From an uncultured Slackia sp. (GTDB taxonomy: Bacteria; Actinomycetota; Coriobacteriia; Coriobacteriales; Eggerthellaceae): 34,537 bases of DNA. The DNA is taken from contig CAKUIK010000024.1 of the NCBI GenBank assembly GCA_934661005.1, forward strand, positions 1 to 34,537, given 5' to 3'. The notes below the pieces were generated by a model. The model saw only the letters and a list, made by a program, of their open reading frames with translations. It was not told the origin of the DNA and did no database searches. The translations under genes were made by a program, and so were the position numbers. Positions 8,345 through 16,562 of the stretch are shown here, in pieces (the first letter of the stretch is position 1; every line of letters begins with the position of its first letter).

Positions 8345-8378
8345 TGCCAGGCATTTGCCCGGCATTTTCTTTGCCGGC
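8345..8378 (+). terminator. Terminator/attenuator in the rny leader with an overlapping alternative hairpin
   Basis: TGCCAGGC (8345-8352) pairs with GCCCGGCA (8357-8364) with one mismatch and is followed by TTTTCTTT, an intrinsic terminator shape. The downstream arm can instead pair through CCGGCA (8359-8364) with TGCCGG (8372-8377). The two hairpins exclude each other, as in an attenuator. The element lies about 170 bases past recX and 42 before the rny ATG. The remainder of the 241-base recX-rny gap shows no gene. Confidence 0.55.
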
Positions 8379-8419
8379 TGCCTGTCTTCGTATATGAAAT
8401 TAGAAGAAAGGGGAGGCCG

Positions 8420-9949
8420 ATGGAAATCGTTCTTTTGATCCTCGGCTTGGCCGTTGGCATCGCTGGCGGCTACTTGATCACCCGCTACGTCGCAAATTCG
8501 TCCACCAAACGTGCCCATGAAGAGGCGGAACAGGTGGTAACTGAGGCGAAGCGCCAGGCAGAAACCATGCGCCGCGAGGCTGTAGTCGAAGCCAAAGACG
8601 AAGTGTTCAAAATGAAGCAAGAGGCTCAGGCTGAGCATAAAGAACGCATGAAAGAAGTTCGTGCTGCCGAAAATCGCGTGTCTCAGCGTGAGGAATCCGT
8701 TGATCGTCGTGTCGAAAGCCTCGACGCCCGCGAGCATCAGCTTTCTTCCATGCAGGGCCAGGTCGAACGTCGTGAGCGCGACCTGAACAATGCTCTTCAG
8801 GAAGTGAACGTTCGTCTCGAACATGTCGCAGGCATGACGCCCGAGGAAGCGAAGAAGGAATTGCTCGACAACCTTCGCGACGAGGTGACGCATGAGAGCG
8901 CCGCGATTATTCGTGAGGCTGAGCAGCGCACCAAGGCTGAGGCCGACAAGAAGTCTCGCGAGATTCTAAGCCTCGCTATCCAGCGCGTTGCCGCCGACCA
9001 CACGGCCGAAACTACCGTGAAAACCATTCATATTCCGTCTGACGACCTGAAGGGCCGCATTATTGGTCGCGAGGGCCGCAATATTCGCAGCTTTGAGCAG
9101 CTTACTGGCGTTAATCTTCTCATTGACGACACACCCGAATGCGTCACCATTTCATGCTTCGATCCGGTTCGTCGCGAAATCGGCCGCGTCACCATGGAAA
9201 ACCTCATCGCCGATGGCCGCATTCATCCTGCTCGCATTGAGGAGATGTACGCGAAAGCTGAAAAGCTTGTGGGCCAGCAGGTTCAGGAGGCCGGTGAGCA
9301 GGCAACGTTCGACGTGGGCATCCACGACCTGCACCCCGAGCTTGTTCGCACGCTCGGCCGCCTTCGTTTCCGCACGTCATTCGGCCAAAGCGTCCTGAAT
9401 CATTCGCTCGAGGTTGCCTACCTCTGCGGTGTCATGGCTTCTGAGCTTGGTCTCGATCCCGTTCCCGCAAAGCGCGCTGGCCTTCTGCACGACCTCGGCA
9501 AGGCCGTTGATCACGAGGTTGAAGGCCCTCATGCCGTTATCGGTGCCGATCTTGCGCGCCGCTTCGGCGAGAAGCCTGAGATCGTGCACGCTATCGAAGC
9601 CCATCATGCCGATGTCGAGCCGAACAGCGTGCTGGATGTTTTGGTGCAGGCCGCTGACGCCGTATCGGCCGCACGCCCTGGCGCTCGCAAGGAAAGCCTC
9701 GAGAGCTACGTGAAGCGTCTCGAGAAATTCGAGGAAATCGCGAATGCGCACAAGGGCGTCGAGCGTACGTACGCCATGCAGGCGGGTCGTGAAATTCGCG
9801 TTATGGTCGTTCCCGAGATGGTCGACGAGGCTGCCGCCGTTGTTTTGGCGCATGATATCGCGAAGCAGATCGAGGACGAGATGCAGTATCCCGGCCAGGT
9901 TAAAGTGGTTGTCATCCGCGAAAGCCGCGCCGTAGACTATGCGAAATAA
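8420..9949 (+). CDS. rny: Ribonuclease Y
   Basis: The membrane-anchored endoribonuclease that starts decay of many mRNAs in Gram-positive bacteria. The 509 residues show an N-terminal membrane helix (residues 2-22), a long charged coiled coil to about residue 190, a KH RNA-binding domain with GRIIGREGRNIRSFE near residue 213, and an HD phosphohydrolase domain with LLHDLGKAVDHE (catalytic His357-Asp358) and AHHADVEP. The start was placed at the ATG after GGGGAGG, which gives the membrane helix directly; the open frame further upstream adds a Cys/Arg-rich stretch that is untypical. Expression may be tuned by the attenuator-like hairpins in its leader. Confidence 0.96.
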   Translation: MEIVLLILGLAVGIAGGYLITRYVANSSTKRAHEEAEQVVTEAKRQAETMRREAVVEAKDEVFKMKQEAQAEHKERMKEVRAAENRVSQREESVDRRVESLDAREHQLSSMQGQVERRERDLNNALQEVNVRLEHVAGMTPEEAKKELLDNLRDEVTHESAAIIREAEQRTKAEADKKSREILSLAIQRVAADHTAETTVKTIHIPSDDLKGRIIGREGRNIRSFEQLTGVNLLIDDTPECVTISCFDPVRREIGRVTMENLIADGRIHPARIEEMYAKAEKLVGQQVQEAGEQATFDVGIHDLHPELVRTLGRLRFRTSFGQSVLNHSLEVAYLCGVMASELGLDPVPAKRAGLLHDLGKAVDHEVEGPHAVIGADLARRFGEKPEIVHAIEAHHADVEPNSVLDVLVQAADAVSAARPGARKESLESYVKRLEKFEEIANAHKGVERTYAMQAGREIRVMVVPEMVDEAAAVVLAHDIAKQIEDEMQYPGQVKVVVIRESRAVDYAK

Positions 9950-9963
9950 TTTCGAACGTTTGA

Positions 9964-9988
9964 GAGGCGCCGCACCGGCGCCTCTTTT
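9964..9988 (+). terminator. Intrinsic terminator after rny
   Basis: GAGGCGCCG (9964-9972) pairs perfectly with CGGCGCCTC (9976-9984) around a 3-base loop, followed by TTTT. Confidence 0.88.
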
Positions 9989-10040
9989 GTATTCCGGGCG
10001 AGTAGGGTGATCACACGACTCTTGTTTGAAGGACAAAAGA

Positions 10041-11123
10041 ATGTCTAATTCTGAAACGCTTGCCGCATTTCTCGATTCGATGCCAGCCGGCACGAGGCTG
10101 CGCGTTGAAGACGATCTTGGAGATGGCTTCGTTCGGCTTCGCGTGTCCGAGGCGGAACGGCGTCAGGCTAAGCAGGATATTCGCTGCGTTGAAGATGCCG
10201 TGATCGAAATGCTTCGCAACGCCCGCGATGCCCATGCGCGCACCATCATTATGGGAACGTCCCGTTCGGGGAACATACGTCGCATTGTCATGGCCGACGA
10301 TGGCGACGGCGTTCCTGAGCGCCTGCGCGATTGCATCTTCGAGTCGCGCGTAACCTCGAAGCTCGACTCCATGACGACGGACGAATGGGGCGTGCATGGC
10401 CGCGGCATGGCATTGTACTCGATTCGCGAAAACGCCGTTCGCGCCGAGTGCATCGCTTCGCTTGAAGGCAAGGGAAGCGTATTCCTCGTGGAGTTCGATT
10501 GCTCGCGCACGCCTGAAAAAAGCGACCAAAGCACGCCGTCGCCTCTTGTGAAGAGAAGCGACGGAACATGGTACGTAGGTGCGGGCCCCCATAATATTAT
10601 GAAGACAGCCTCAGAATTTGCTCTTGCCAATCGCGAATCATGCACGGTATACCTGGGCAGTCTCATTGATTGCGCGGCAACGATGCATGCATTCGGAAGG
10701 CAATTCCTTTCAGTATCTGAATCATTCGCTGAGACGGCTCCTATCAAGCGCCTCGGATTGATACGCGATGCCGCATCGCTCGTTGATGCTGCAAGGCAAT
10801 TCGGCATTGATATGTCCACGCGAAGCGCGCACCGAATTCTTGCGGCGCAAATAGCGCCACTTGCGCCCTTCCTCGAGACGCTCAATCGCATGCGCGATGG
10901 CGAAGATGAATCTACCAAGAAACCTTCGAGGCAAAACGTCTCCCTCAATCGTGATTTTAGGGGCCTGAAGGTGGCCGATTGCGATTTGGAAGCGTTCTCG
11001 ACTTCTCTGAAAAAAGCGTACTCGGAACTCGCGGAATCATATTATTTGGAACCCGATGTCGAGCCTTCGATTCGCATTGCCGCAGATGGTGTACATGTCG
11101 TTTTCCCACTTTCAAAACTTTAA
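10041..11123 (+). CDS. MutL-like GHKL-superfamily ATPase of unknown function
   Basis: A 360-residue protein with a complete N-terminal GHKL ATP-binding fold. The N box is E-x2-RNA-x-DA at 56-64, the G1 box DDGDG is at 86-90, and TSK at 105-107 precedes GVHGRGMALYSI at 117-128. The TSK plus GxxGRG-ALxSI arrangement resembles MutL motif III (TSK, GFRGEALASI) more than Hsp90 or histidine kinases. The region after residue 155 is not recognisable and lacks the MutL endonuclease DQHA(x)2E(x)4E motif; the protein is shorter than MutL (about 600). The start is the ATG following GAAGGAC; a TTG 15 bases upstream is in frame. In several Gram-positives mutS and mutL lie between miaB and miaA; here the gene is upstream of spoVS and miaB and no mutS is seen. 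A role in DNA repair or chromosome handling is inference only. Confidence 0.75.
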   Translation: MSNSETLAAFLDSMPAGTRLRVEDDLGDGFVRLRVSEAERRQAKQDIRCVEDAVIEMLRNARDAHARTIIMGTSRSGNIRRIVMADDGDGVPERLRDCIFESRVTSKLDSMTTDEWGVHGRGMALYSIRENAVRAECIASLEGKGSVFLVEFDCSRTPEKSDQSTPSPLVKRSDGTWYVGAGPHNIMKTASEFALANRESCTVYLGSLIDCAATMHAFGRQFLSVSESFAETAPIKRLGLIRDAASLVDAARQFGIDMSTRSAHRILAAQIAPLAPFLETLNRMRDGEDESTKKPSRQNVSLNRDFRGLKVADCDLEAFSTSLKKAYSELAESYYLEPDVEPSIRIAADGVHVVFPLSKL

Positions 11124-11303
11124 ATTCTACGGAGAAGGGCTTCGCGCGAAAGCAAGGCGTTCTGCGTGTGTGTAATGTGGCTCGAATGTGCTTGCGCGCA
11201 GTTCAGCCACTATATGAGGTACAATTGCTCAGATAAAAAGATGCTTGAGCCCCTAAGGCATATACACAACATAACGCACTCTAAACATCGTAGAAGGACG
11301 CAC

Positions 11304-11597
11304 ATGCCAGAGCATTTTGAAAACGGGCAGCATGCAAGCTGCCTGAAGGTATCGTCGAAATCGTCACCAGCATCAGTCGCCGGCGCAATTGCTGGCATGA
11401 TTAAAGACGGTTCGTGCGTAGAAATCCAATCGGTCGGCGCCGGTGCCGTGAATCAGGCCGTGAAGGCCATCGCGATTTCGCGCGGCTTTTTGTCGCCCAT
11501 CGGTATTGAAATCGTATGTGCTCCCTCGTTCGCCGATATCGTCATAGATGGCGAATATCGCACTGCTATTCGTTTCAACGTCGAACGTCGATCGTAG
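11304..11597 (+). CDS. spoVS: Stage V sporulation protein S (SpoVS/Alba-like)
   Basis: A 97-residue protein. From residue 15 it matches SpoVS closely: LKVSSKSSPASVAGAIAGMI, IQSVGAGAVNQAVKAIAISR, and the C-terminal VIDGEYRTAIRFNVE. SpoVS is a small dimeric, Alba-like protein; in Bacillus it affects spore coat and septum formation, but it is widespread in non-sporulating bacteria. GAAGGA precedes the ATG; an extended open frame upstream has no such signal. In Bacillus spoVS follows rny-ymdB, and here it follows rny and the MutL-like ATPase, so the neighbourhood is partly conserved. The 180-base gap before it holds AT-rich -10-like hexamers (TATATG, TACAAT near 11211-11225) without a convincing -35. 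Confidence 0.92.
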   Translation: MPEHFENGQHASCLKVSSKSSPASVAGAIAGMIKDGSCVEIQSVGAGAVNQAVKAIAISRGFLSPIGIEIVCAPSFADIVIDGEYRTAIRFNVERRS

Positions 11598-11641
11598 TTC
11601 TGCCATCATAATAGCCTCTCTAGAAAGTGGTAGCTCGCTGT

Positions 11642-13003
11642 ATGCTGTCTGCAATTTCCGATAAGACCTTTTTCCTGCAAGTTTTTGGTTGTCAAATGAA
11701 CGAGCACGACTCAGAGCGAATCGCTGGTATGCTCGAATCGCTCGGTGCAGTCCAAGTGCCCGAGCTCGAAGAATCCGAAATCGTCGTGTTCGTTACATGC
11801 TGCGTGCGCGAAGCAGCCGACACGAGGCTTATGGGACAAGTCGCCTCGATGAAGAATATTCCGCTTCCTGAAGGCAGCAAGCTCGACAAGCGCATCGTGT
11901 GCGTTGGTGGCTGCATCGGCCAACGAGATGGCGCGAAGCTCATGGAAAAACTTACGCATGTCGATGTGGTTTTCGGCACGCAAAACATCGATCGCCTCCC
12001 TCGCCTTATCGAATCGGTATTGGTAGGCAAGGGTCATCAGGCCGAAGTCTATGAAGCGAGCGAGAAGTTCGCGACCGACCTGCCCAGCAAGCGCGTGCAT
12101 ACGTGGGCCGCATGGTTGCCCATCACTTCAGGTTGCAATAATTTCTGCACCTATTGCATCGTCCCTTATGTTCGAGGCCGTGAAAAATCACGCACCATCG
12201 AAGACGTCGCGGCGGAAGCTCAAGCGCTCGTCAACGACGGCGTGAAAGAGATTACGCTTCTGGGCCAAAACGTGAACTCCTACGGTCGCGACCTGTATGG
12301 CGAGCCTCGTTTCGCCGATGTGCTGCGCGCCGTGTCCGCAACGGGCGTCGAACACATTCGTTTTGCCACGTCGCATCCGAAAGACCTCACCGACGAGGTT
12401 ATCGCTCTGTTTGGGGAACTGTCCAACCTCATGCCCGCGTTACACTTGCCCGTCCAATCGGGCAGCAATCGCGTTTTGAAGGAAATGAATCGCCGTTATA
12501 CCGCCGAGCATTATCTTGAACTCGTAAGAAAGGTGCGCGAAGCGAATCCCGATGTCGCGTTGTCGACCGATATCATTGTTGGGTTCCCCGGCGAAACGGA
12601 AGAAGATTTCCAAGCAACCGCCCAGCTCGTGCGTGAAGTGGGCTACGGGCAGGTGTTCACTTTTATCTATTCGAAGCGAGAGGGAACGCCTGCTGCAAAA
12701 ATGGACGATCCTACTCCGCGTGAGACTATTCAGCGCCGTTTCGACGAGCTCGTCGACATCGTTCAAGAAGGCGCCCATGAGCAAAACCAACGCTTCACGG
12801 GCCGCGTTCTTGATGTGCTCGTCGAAGGCACCTCGAAGCGTGATGAGGATATTCTTGCCGGCCGCAGCCCGCACAATGTCACGGTGCATGCGCCTATCCC
12901 TTCGGGAAAAACCATAGAAGAGCTCGAGGGCACAATCGTAAAGGTTCGCATCGACGAATCGCTTACCTGGTATTTGTCGGGCGAGGTCGTTGATGGCGAA
13001 TAG
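11642..13003 (+). CDS. miaB: tRNA-2-methylthio-N6-dimethylallyladenosine synthase MiaB
   Basis: A radical-SAM methylthiotransferase acting on i6A37 of tRNA. The 453 residues carry the N-terminal cluster cysteines (VFGCQMNEHDSER with C17, VTCCVRE, and VGGCIGQ), the radical-SAM motif CNNFCTYC, and a C-terminal TRAM domain. FGCQMNEHDSER and YCIVPYVRGRE identify MiaB rather than RimO. A GTG at 11627 would add five residues; the ATG at 11642 gives the usual N-terminus and neither has a strong Shine-Dalgarno. It overlaps miaA by 11 bases, whose product makes its substrate. Confidence 0.95.
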   Translation: MLSAISDKTFFLQVFGCQMNEHDSERIAGMLESLGAVQVPELEESEIVVFVTCCVREAADTRLMGQVASMKNIPLPEGSKLDKRIVCVGGCIGQRDGAKLMEKLTHVDVVFGTQNIDRLPRLIESVLVGKGHQAEVYEASEKFATDLPSKRVHTWAAWLPITSGCNNFCTYCIVPYVRGREKSRTIEDVAAEAQALVNDGVKEITLLGQNVNSYGRDLYGEPRFADVLRAVSATGVEHIRFATSHPKDLTDEVIALFGELSNLMPALHLPVQSGSNRVLKEMNRRYTAEHYLELVRKVREANPDVALSTDIIVGFPGETEEDFQATAQLVREVGYGQVFTFIYSKREGTPAAKMDDPTPRETIQRRFDELVDIVQEGAHEQNQRFTGRVLDVLVEGTSKRDEDILAGRSPHNVTVHAPIPSGKTIEELEGTIVKVRIDESLTWYLSGEVVDGE

Positions 13004-13946
13004 CAAGCTCGAGCGCCGTTTGGAGCTTGCGAACCCCGTTATCGTAATTGTTGGCCCTACCGCCTCGGGAAAAACCGATGTTGCCCAAGAAATCGCTCGC
13101 CGCATCGATGGGGAAGTGGTTTCTGCCGACTCTATGCAAATCTATGAAGGAATGGATATCGGTACGGGCAAGTTGCCCATATCGGAACGCATGGTGCCTC
13201 ACTGGGGCTTTGACATTCGCAAGCCTGGCGAAGCATATTCGGCGTCGCTTTTCCAAGATTACGCTCGAGGCTGTTTTGCCGATATCGATTCGCGTGGGAA
13301 GCGCAGCGTACTTGCGGGAGGAACAGGCTTCTATGTTCGGGCGGCAATCGACGATTATGATTTCGCTTCCGGCGAGCAGGTGAATAACCCCGTGCGTGAG
13401 AAGTGGTCGGCATTTTTGACCGAACGAGGCAGCGATGCTCTTTGGCAAGAGCTCCAACAGCGCGACGCCGAAAGCGCAGCCATCATTCATCCCAATAACT
13501 CGAAGCGCGTGCTGCGTGCTTTGGAGATGCTCGAACTTGATGGTCCTTCATACGCGTCGCAGCATGCGGGTCTGGCAACGCTTGGGCAAGCGGTGCCAGC
13601 ACTGTTCTTCGGCCTTTCGGTAGACCCCGAGCTTTTGAAGAAACGCATTAACGCCCGCGTCAACAGCATGTTTGAAGCGGGGCTTGTCGACGAAGTGCGC
13701 GCGCTTTGCGATAAAGGTTTTACCGATGCGCTCACTGCTCGCGAAGCCATTGGCTACAAGGAAGTCGTCGAAGCGCTTGAGGGTCGTTGCTCGATGAATG
13801 AAGCATCCGAGGCGATTAAGCTCGCTACACGGAGATATGCAAAACGGCAGCGTTCGTGGTGGCGCCACGACGAGCGTGTGCGCTGGATTACTGCAGATGA
13901 TGGCGATGTAGCGCGCATGGCAGACGAGATTCAACGGTTGCTCTAG
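12993..13946 (+). CDS. miaA: tRNA dimethylallyltransferase MiaA
   Basis: Transfers the dimethylallyl group to A37 of tRNAs reading UNN codons, the step before MiaB. The 317 residues include the P-loop GPTASGKTDVAQEIA, SADSMQIYEGMDIGTGK, the VLAGGTGFYVRAAI segment and the LTAREAIGYKEVVEAL and TRRYAKRQRSWWR motifs of the family. The ATG overlaps the end of miaB, implying translational coupling. hflX follows 9 bases later, a linkage known from many bacteria (miaA-hfq-hflX in Proteobacteria). Confidence 0.96.
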   Translation: MANSKLERRLELANPVIVIVGPTASGKTDVAQEIARRIDGEVVSADSMQIYEGMDIGTGKLPISERMVPHWGFDIRKPGEAYSASLFQDYARGCFADIDSRGKRSVLAGGTGFYVRAAIDDYDFASGEQVNNPVREKWSAFLTERGSDALWQELQQRDAESAAIIHPNNSKRVLRALEMLELDGPSYASQHAGLATLGQAVPALFFGLSVDPELLKKRINARVNSMFEAGLVDEVRALCDKGFTDALTAREAIGYKEVVEALEGRCSMNEASEAIKLATRRYAKRQRSWWRHDERVRWITADDGDVARMADEIQRLL

Positions 13947-13955
13947 GAGGCATGA

Positions 13956-15251
13956 GTGTCTTTCGCCGATTCACTTTCAACGATGGACGAGGGTTGCGAG
14001 TGTGCGATTCTCGTTGGAATCCAGCTCAAGGGGGACGACCCTGCAACGCTGCTTTCGTCGCTTGAGGAGCTCGCTCGTTTGACCGACACCGCTGGCGCTG
14101 AAGTCGTTGCGACCACTTATCAAAAACTTGACGCCATCAACCCTCGTACATTCGTTGGATCGGGCAAAGCGGAAGAAATTGCTGAGATGTGCCATGCCTA
14201 TGCGGCGGATGTCGTGATCTTCGACGATGAACTCACGCCTTCGCAGCAAAGCAACCTTGAAAAGGCCGTGCCGAAAGACGTAAAGGTCATTGACCGCACG
14301 GCACTTATCTTGGATATCTTTGCGCTTCATGCCACCACAAAAGAAGGCCGTTTGCAGGTGAGGCTCGCACAAAACCAGTATCTGTTGCCACGGTTGCGCG
14401 GCATGTGGGCACACTTGGCGAGCAACCGCATGGGCGGCGGCGTAGGTTCGCGTTTCGGCGAAGGTGAAAGCCAGCTCGAAGTCGACCGCCGCATGGTGCG
14501 AAAGCGCATTACGTCGATTCGCCGTGAGCTCGAGCAGGTTTCTCGCATGCGAGAAACGCAACGCTCGGCCCGATATGCGTCGGGCGTCTTCAAGATTGCT
14601 GAAGCAGGCTATACCAATGCCGGTAAGTCAAGTTTGATTAACCGACTTGCAGGTGCCGACGTGCTTTCTTATGACAAGCTTTTCGCCACCCTCGACTCCA
14701 CTACGCGCAAGCTCGTGCTTCCGGAAGGACGCGAGGTTACGCTCACCGATACGGTTGGATTCATTCAAAAGCTGCCGACCACGCTCGTTGAGGCGTTTAA
14801 AAGCACGCTTGATGAGATTCGTGGTGCCGATTTGGTGCTCCATGTAATCGATGCGTCTTCCCAAGAACGAGAGATGCAGATGCGCGCCGTGGAAGATACG
14901 CTGCAGCAAATCGATGCCCAGAACATTCCGCGCATTACCGTGTTCAATAAGGTCGACCTTTTGGACGAAACCGAAGCCCTTGCGCTTTCGCGTTTGCATC
15001 CTGGAGCAGTGCTGGTGTCGGCGGAAACAGGGCAGGGGTGCGATGAGCTTCTTGAAGCCATCGCCAGGGCCGCTACGGCGACCGAGCATACGATGGAAGT
15101 CGCCATTCCTTTTTCTCGTGGCGATATCGTTTCCATCGCGCATGCGAAATGCACCGTTATTGCCGAAACCTTTGACGAAAACGGAACGAACCTCACTGTT
15201 CGCGTTCCTCGTGATTTAGCAAGGCAGTTCGACCCATTTAAAGTGTCTTAG
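13956..15251 (+). CDS. hflX: Ribosome-associated GTPase HflX
   Basis: HflX splits stalled or stress-hibernating 70S ribosomes. The 431 residues show the HflX N-terminal domain (NPRTFVGSGKAEEI, the FDDELTPSQQSNLE segment), a linker with the GGGVGSRFGEGE motif, a coiled coil, then the GTPase domain with G1 GYTNAGKSS, G2 region LFATLDSTTRKL, G3 DTVGF and G4 NKVD. The strand before G1 reads FKIAEAGYTNAGKS instead of the common VALVGYTNAGKS, a small divergence that leaves the P-loop intact. GTG is taken as start because AGGAGG ends 5 bases upstream; an ATG four bases earlier is out of frame. Confidence 0.95.
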   Translation: MSFADSLSTMDEGCECAILVGIQLKGDDPATLLSSLEELARLTDTAGAEVVATTYQKLDAINPRTFVGSGKAEEIAEMCHAYAADVVIFDDELTPSQQSNLEKAVPKDVKVIDRTALILDIFALHATTKEGRLQVRLAQNQYLLPRLRGMWAHLASNRMGGGVGSRFGEGESQLEVDRRMVRKRITSIRRELEQVSRMRETQRSARYASGVFKIAEAGYTNAGKSSLINRLAGADVLSYDKLFATLDSTTRKLVLPEGREVTLTDTVGFIQKLPTTLVEAFKSTLDEIRGADLVLHVIDASSQEREMQMRAVEDTLQQIDAQNIPRITVFNKVDLLDETEALALSRLHPGAVLVSAETGQGCDELLEAIARAATATEHTMEVAIPFSRGDIVSIAHAKCTVIAETFDENGTNLTVRVPRDLARQFDPFKVS

Positions 15252-15259
15252 ATGTTAAA

Positions 15260-15297
15260 GCCCCTGGTGATTCGTTTTTCGACGAAGCACCAGGGGC
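15260..15297. terminator. Bidirectional hairpin between converging hflX and lexA
   Basis: GCCCCTGGTG (15260-15269) pairs perfectly with CACCAGGGGC (15288-15297). An inner TTCG/CGAA pair extends the stem. The T content after the stem is modest on both strands. The position between two converging genes fits a shared terminator. Confidence 0.7.
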
Positions 15298-15339
15298 CTG
15301 CGTAGTTTTGGCTACGAATGCGATCAGCTCGCTCGCGAA

Positions 15340-16008
15340 TTACAGCCGACGAAAAACCGCAACGACCTTGCCGGCGATGGAAACGTTTTCGGTAACGATG
15401 ATCGGCTCCATGGAGGAGTTTTCGGGCTGAAGACGAACGTGACCCTTTTCTTTATAGAAGCGCTTCACCGTTGCGCCATCTTCGACGATAGCGACTACGA
15501 TATCGCCGTTATTGCAGGTAGGCTGTTCTTTTACGGCTACGAAATCGCCATCGTTGATGCCGATTTCAATCATGGAATCGCCGCGCACCTTCAGCAAGAA
15601 CGAGCTGGAATCACCCACGATCTCGACGGGCAGCGGAATGGTCTCGGTCACGTTCTGCTCCGCGAGAATAGGAATTCCTGCCGCCACGTTACCAACCACA
15701 GGCAAGGAGACAACATCGGAAAACGCGCCCGTGCCAACCGGCTCAAGCTCAGGTTCTTTGGCCTTTTGTTCGCGCCCGACGATAGTAATGCATCGTGATT
15801 TCAGCGGATCGCGATGGATATAGCCCTTTTCTTCGAGCGTTTTCAAATGCACATGCACGGTTGAAGGCGAAGAGAGGCCCAGGCCGTCGCAAATATCGCG
15901 AACGGTAGGAGCGATGCCCGTTTCGTCGATTCGCTGCTCGATGAAATCAAGCACAGCCTTCTGCTTCTTCGTTATTTTCTTAGTGTTCTTGACCTCATCG
16001 GCGCCCAT
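15340..16008 (-). CDS. lexA: SOS repressor LexA
   Basis: A 222-residue LexA. The N-terminal winged helix-turn-helix includes TVRDICDGLGLSSPSTVHVH (residues 35-54). After a linker comes the self-cleavage site Ala110-Gly111 in NVAAGIPI. The S24-type protease domain has Ser145 (VRGDSM) and Lys182 (GATVKRF). RecA filaments trigger cleavage and release of target genes. The start is the ATG after AGGAGTTC; an open frame continues 126 bases upstream through the promoter and is not used. The gene is divergent from a small membrane protein gene, and three SOS boxes in the gap imply autoregulation. Confidence 0.97.
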   Translation of the reverse strand: MGADEVKNTKKITKKQKAVLDFIEQRIDETGIAPTVRDICDGLGLSSPSTVHVHLKTLEEKGYIHRDPLKSRCITIVGREQKAKEPELEPVGTGAFSDVVSLPVVGNVAAGIPILAEQNVTETIPLPVEIVGDSSSFLLKVRGDSMIEIGINDGDFVAVKEQPTCNNGDIVVAIVEDGATVKRFYKEKGHVRLQPENSSMEPIIVTENVSIAGKVVAVFRRL

Positions 16009-16021
16009 ACGAACTCCTGTC

Positions 16022-16096
16022 GAACAAATGTTTGAAAAATCATTGACACGAACTTTTGTGCGATTTATTATAACCACGAACAAAGGTTCGTTGCAA
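16022..16096. promoter_or_regulatory. Divergent promoters with three SOS boxes (lexA / small membrane protein)
   Basis: SOS cores: GAACAAATGTTT (16022-16033, one mismatch to GAAC-N4-GTTC), GAACTTTTGTGC (16050-16061, one mismatch) and GAACAAAGGTTC (16078-16089, perfect). The + promoter is TTGACA (16043-16048), 17 bases, TATTAT (16066-16071), with the second box inside its spacer. The - promoter is TTGCAA (16096-16091), 18 bases, TATAAT (16072-16067), with the third box inside its spacer. Thus both divergent genes appear to be repressed by LexA. Confidence 0.85.
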
Positions 16097-16117
16097 GCTA
16101 TATTCGAAGGAGTTGCT

Positions 16118-16516
16118 ATGAAAGCGGTTGTCAATGGCGCAAAGTCGGTTCGTCCTCTGGCTCTTCAGGCCGATTTCTTCGATGGAACAGCTGCGCGAAA
16201 AATCGAACAGGGTGCACGCATTATCCCAATCGATCGCCGCCTTGAACGCGACTCCTATCATGGTACTGAAGAAGCGAAGCATCGCAACATAGGGGTCGGC
16301 TCCGACCGCTTTACCGCTCAGAATCAACCTGAATCCGCTGCAACGCTTTGCGACGACCTTGCTTTTTCGATGCGCGCCTTTGGCGCATCGGAATTGTTCG
16401 CTCCATGTGAGACCGAGTCTGCAGGTGCTTTCGCTCACGATGTTGTCTCCATACCTAAGCTGGCAGCCGCGGCTATTGTGTCTTTCTTCGTTGGCGTTCT
16501 CATCGTTATGCTCTAG
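16118..16516 (+). CDS. SOS-controlled small tail-anchored membrane protein, candidate cell-division checkpoint protein
   Basis: A 132-residue protein of no family I recognise. It has an ATG preceded by GAAGGAG. Residues 1-105 are hydrophilic and mixed-charge (RRLERDSYHGTEEAKHRN in the middle). The last 18-20 residues are a single hydrophobic span ending at the C-terminus (about 113-132, AAAAIVSFFVGVLIVML). There is no signal peptide and no LysM motif. It is divergent from lexA, with SOS boxes placed in its promoter, which is the genomic position of yneA in Bacillus, divS in Corynebacterium and Rv2719c in Mycobacterium, all SOS division inhibitors. By position it may do the same job, but the C-terminal anchor and lack of LysM make it a different protein. 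Function is inferred from context only. Confidence 0.75.
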   Translation: MKAVVNGAKSVRPLALQADFFDGTAARKIEQGARIIPIDRRLERDSYHGTEEAKHRNIGVGSDRFTAQNQPESAATLCDDLAFSMRAFGASELFAPCETESAGAFAHDVVSIPKLAAAAIVSFFVGVLIVML

Positions 16517-16528
16517 CTTCTTCTGAGC

Positions 16529-16562
16529 CCACCGTCGCTTTTGCCGCATTGAGCGACGGTGG
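16529..16562 (+). terminator. Hairpin after the SOS membrane protein gene
   Basis: CCACCGTCGCT (16529-16539) pairs with AGCGACGGTGG (16552-16562) perfectly, 12 bases after the stop. No T-tract follows on the + strand, so it is a weak or factor-assisted terminator. The following stretch to nrdR has no gene I can support. Confidence 0.6.
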
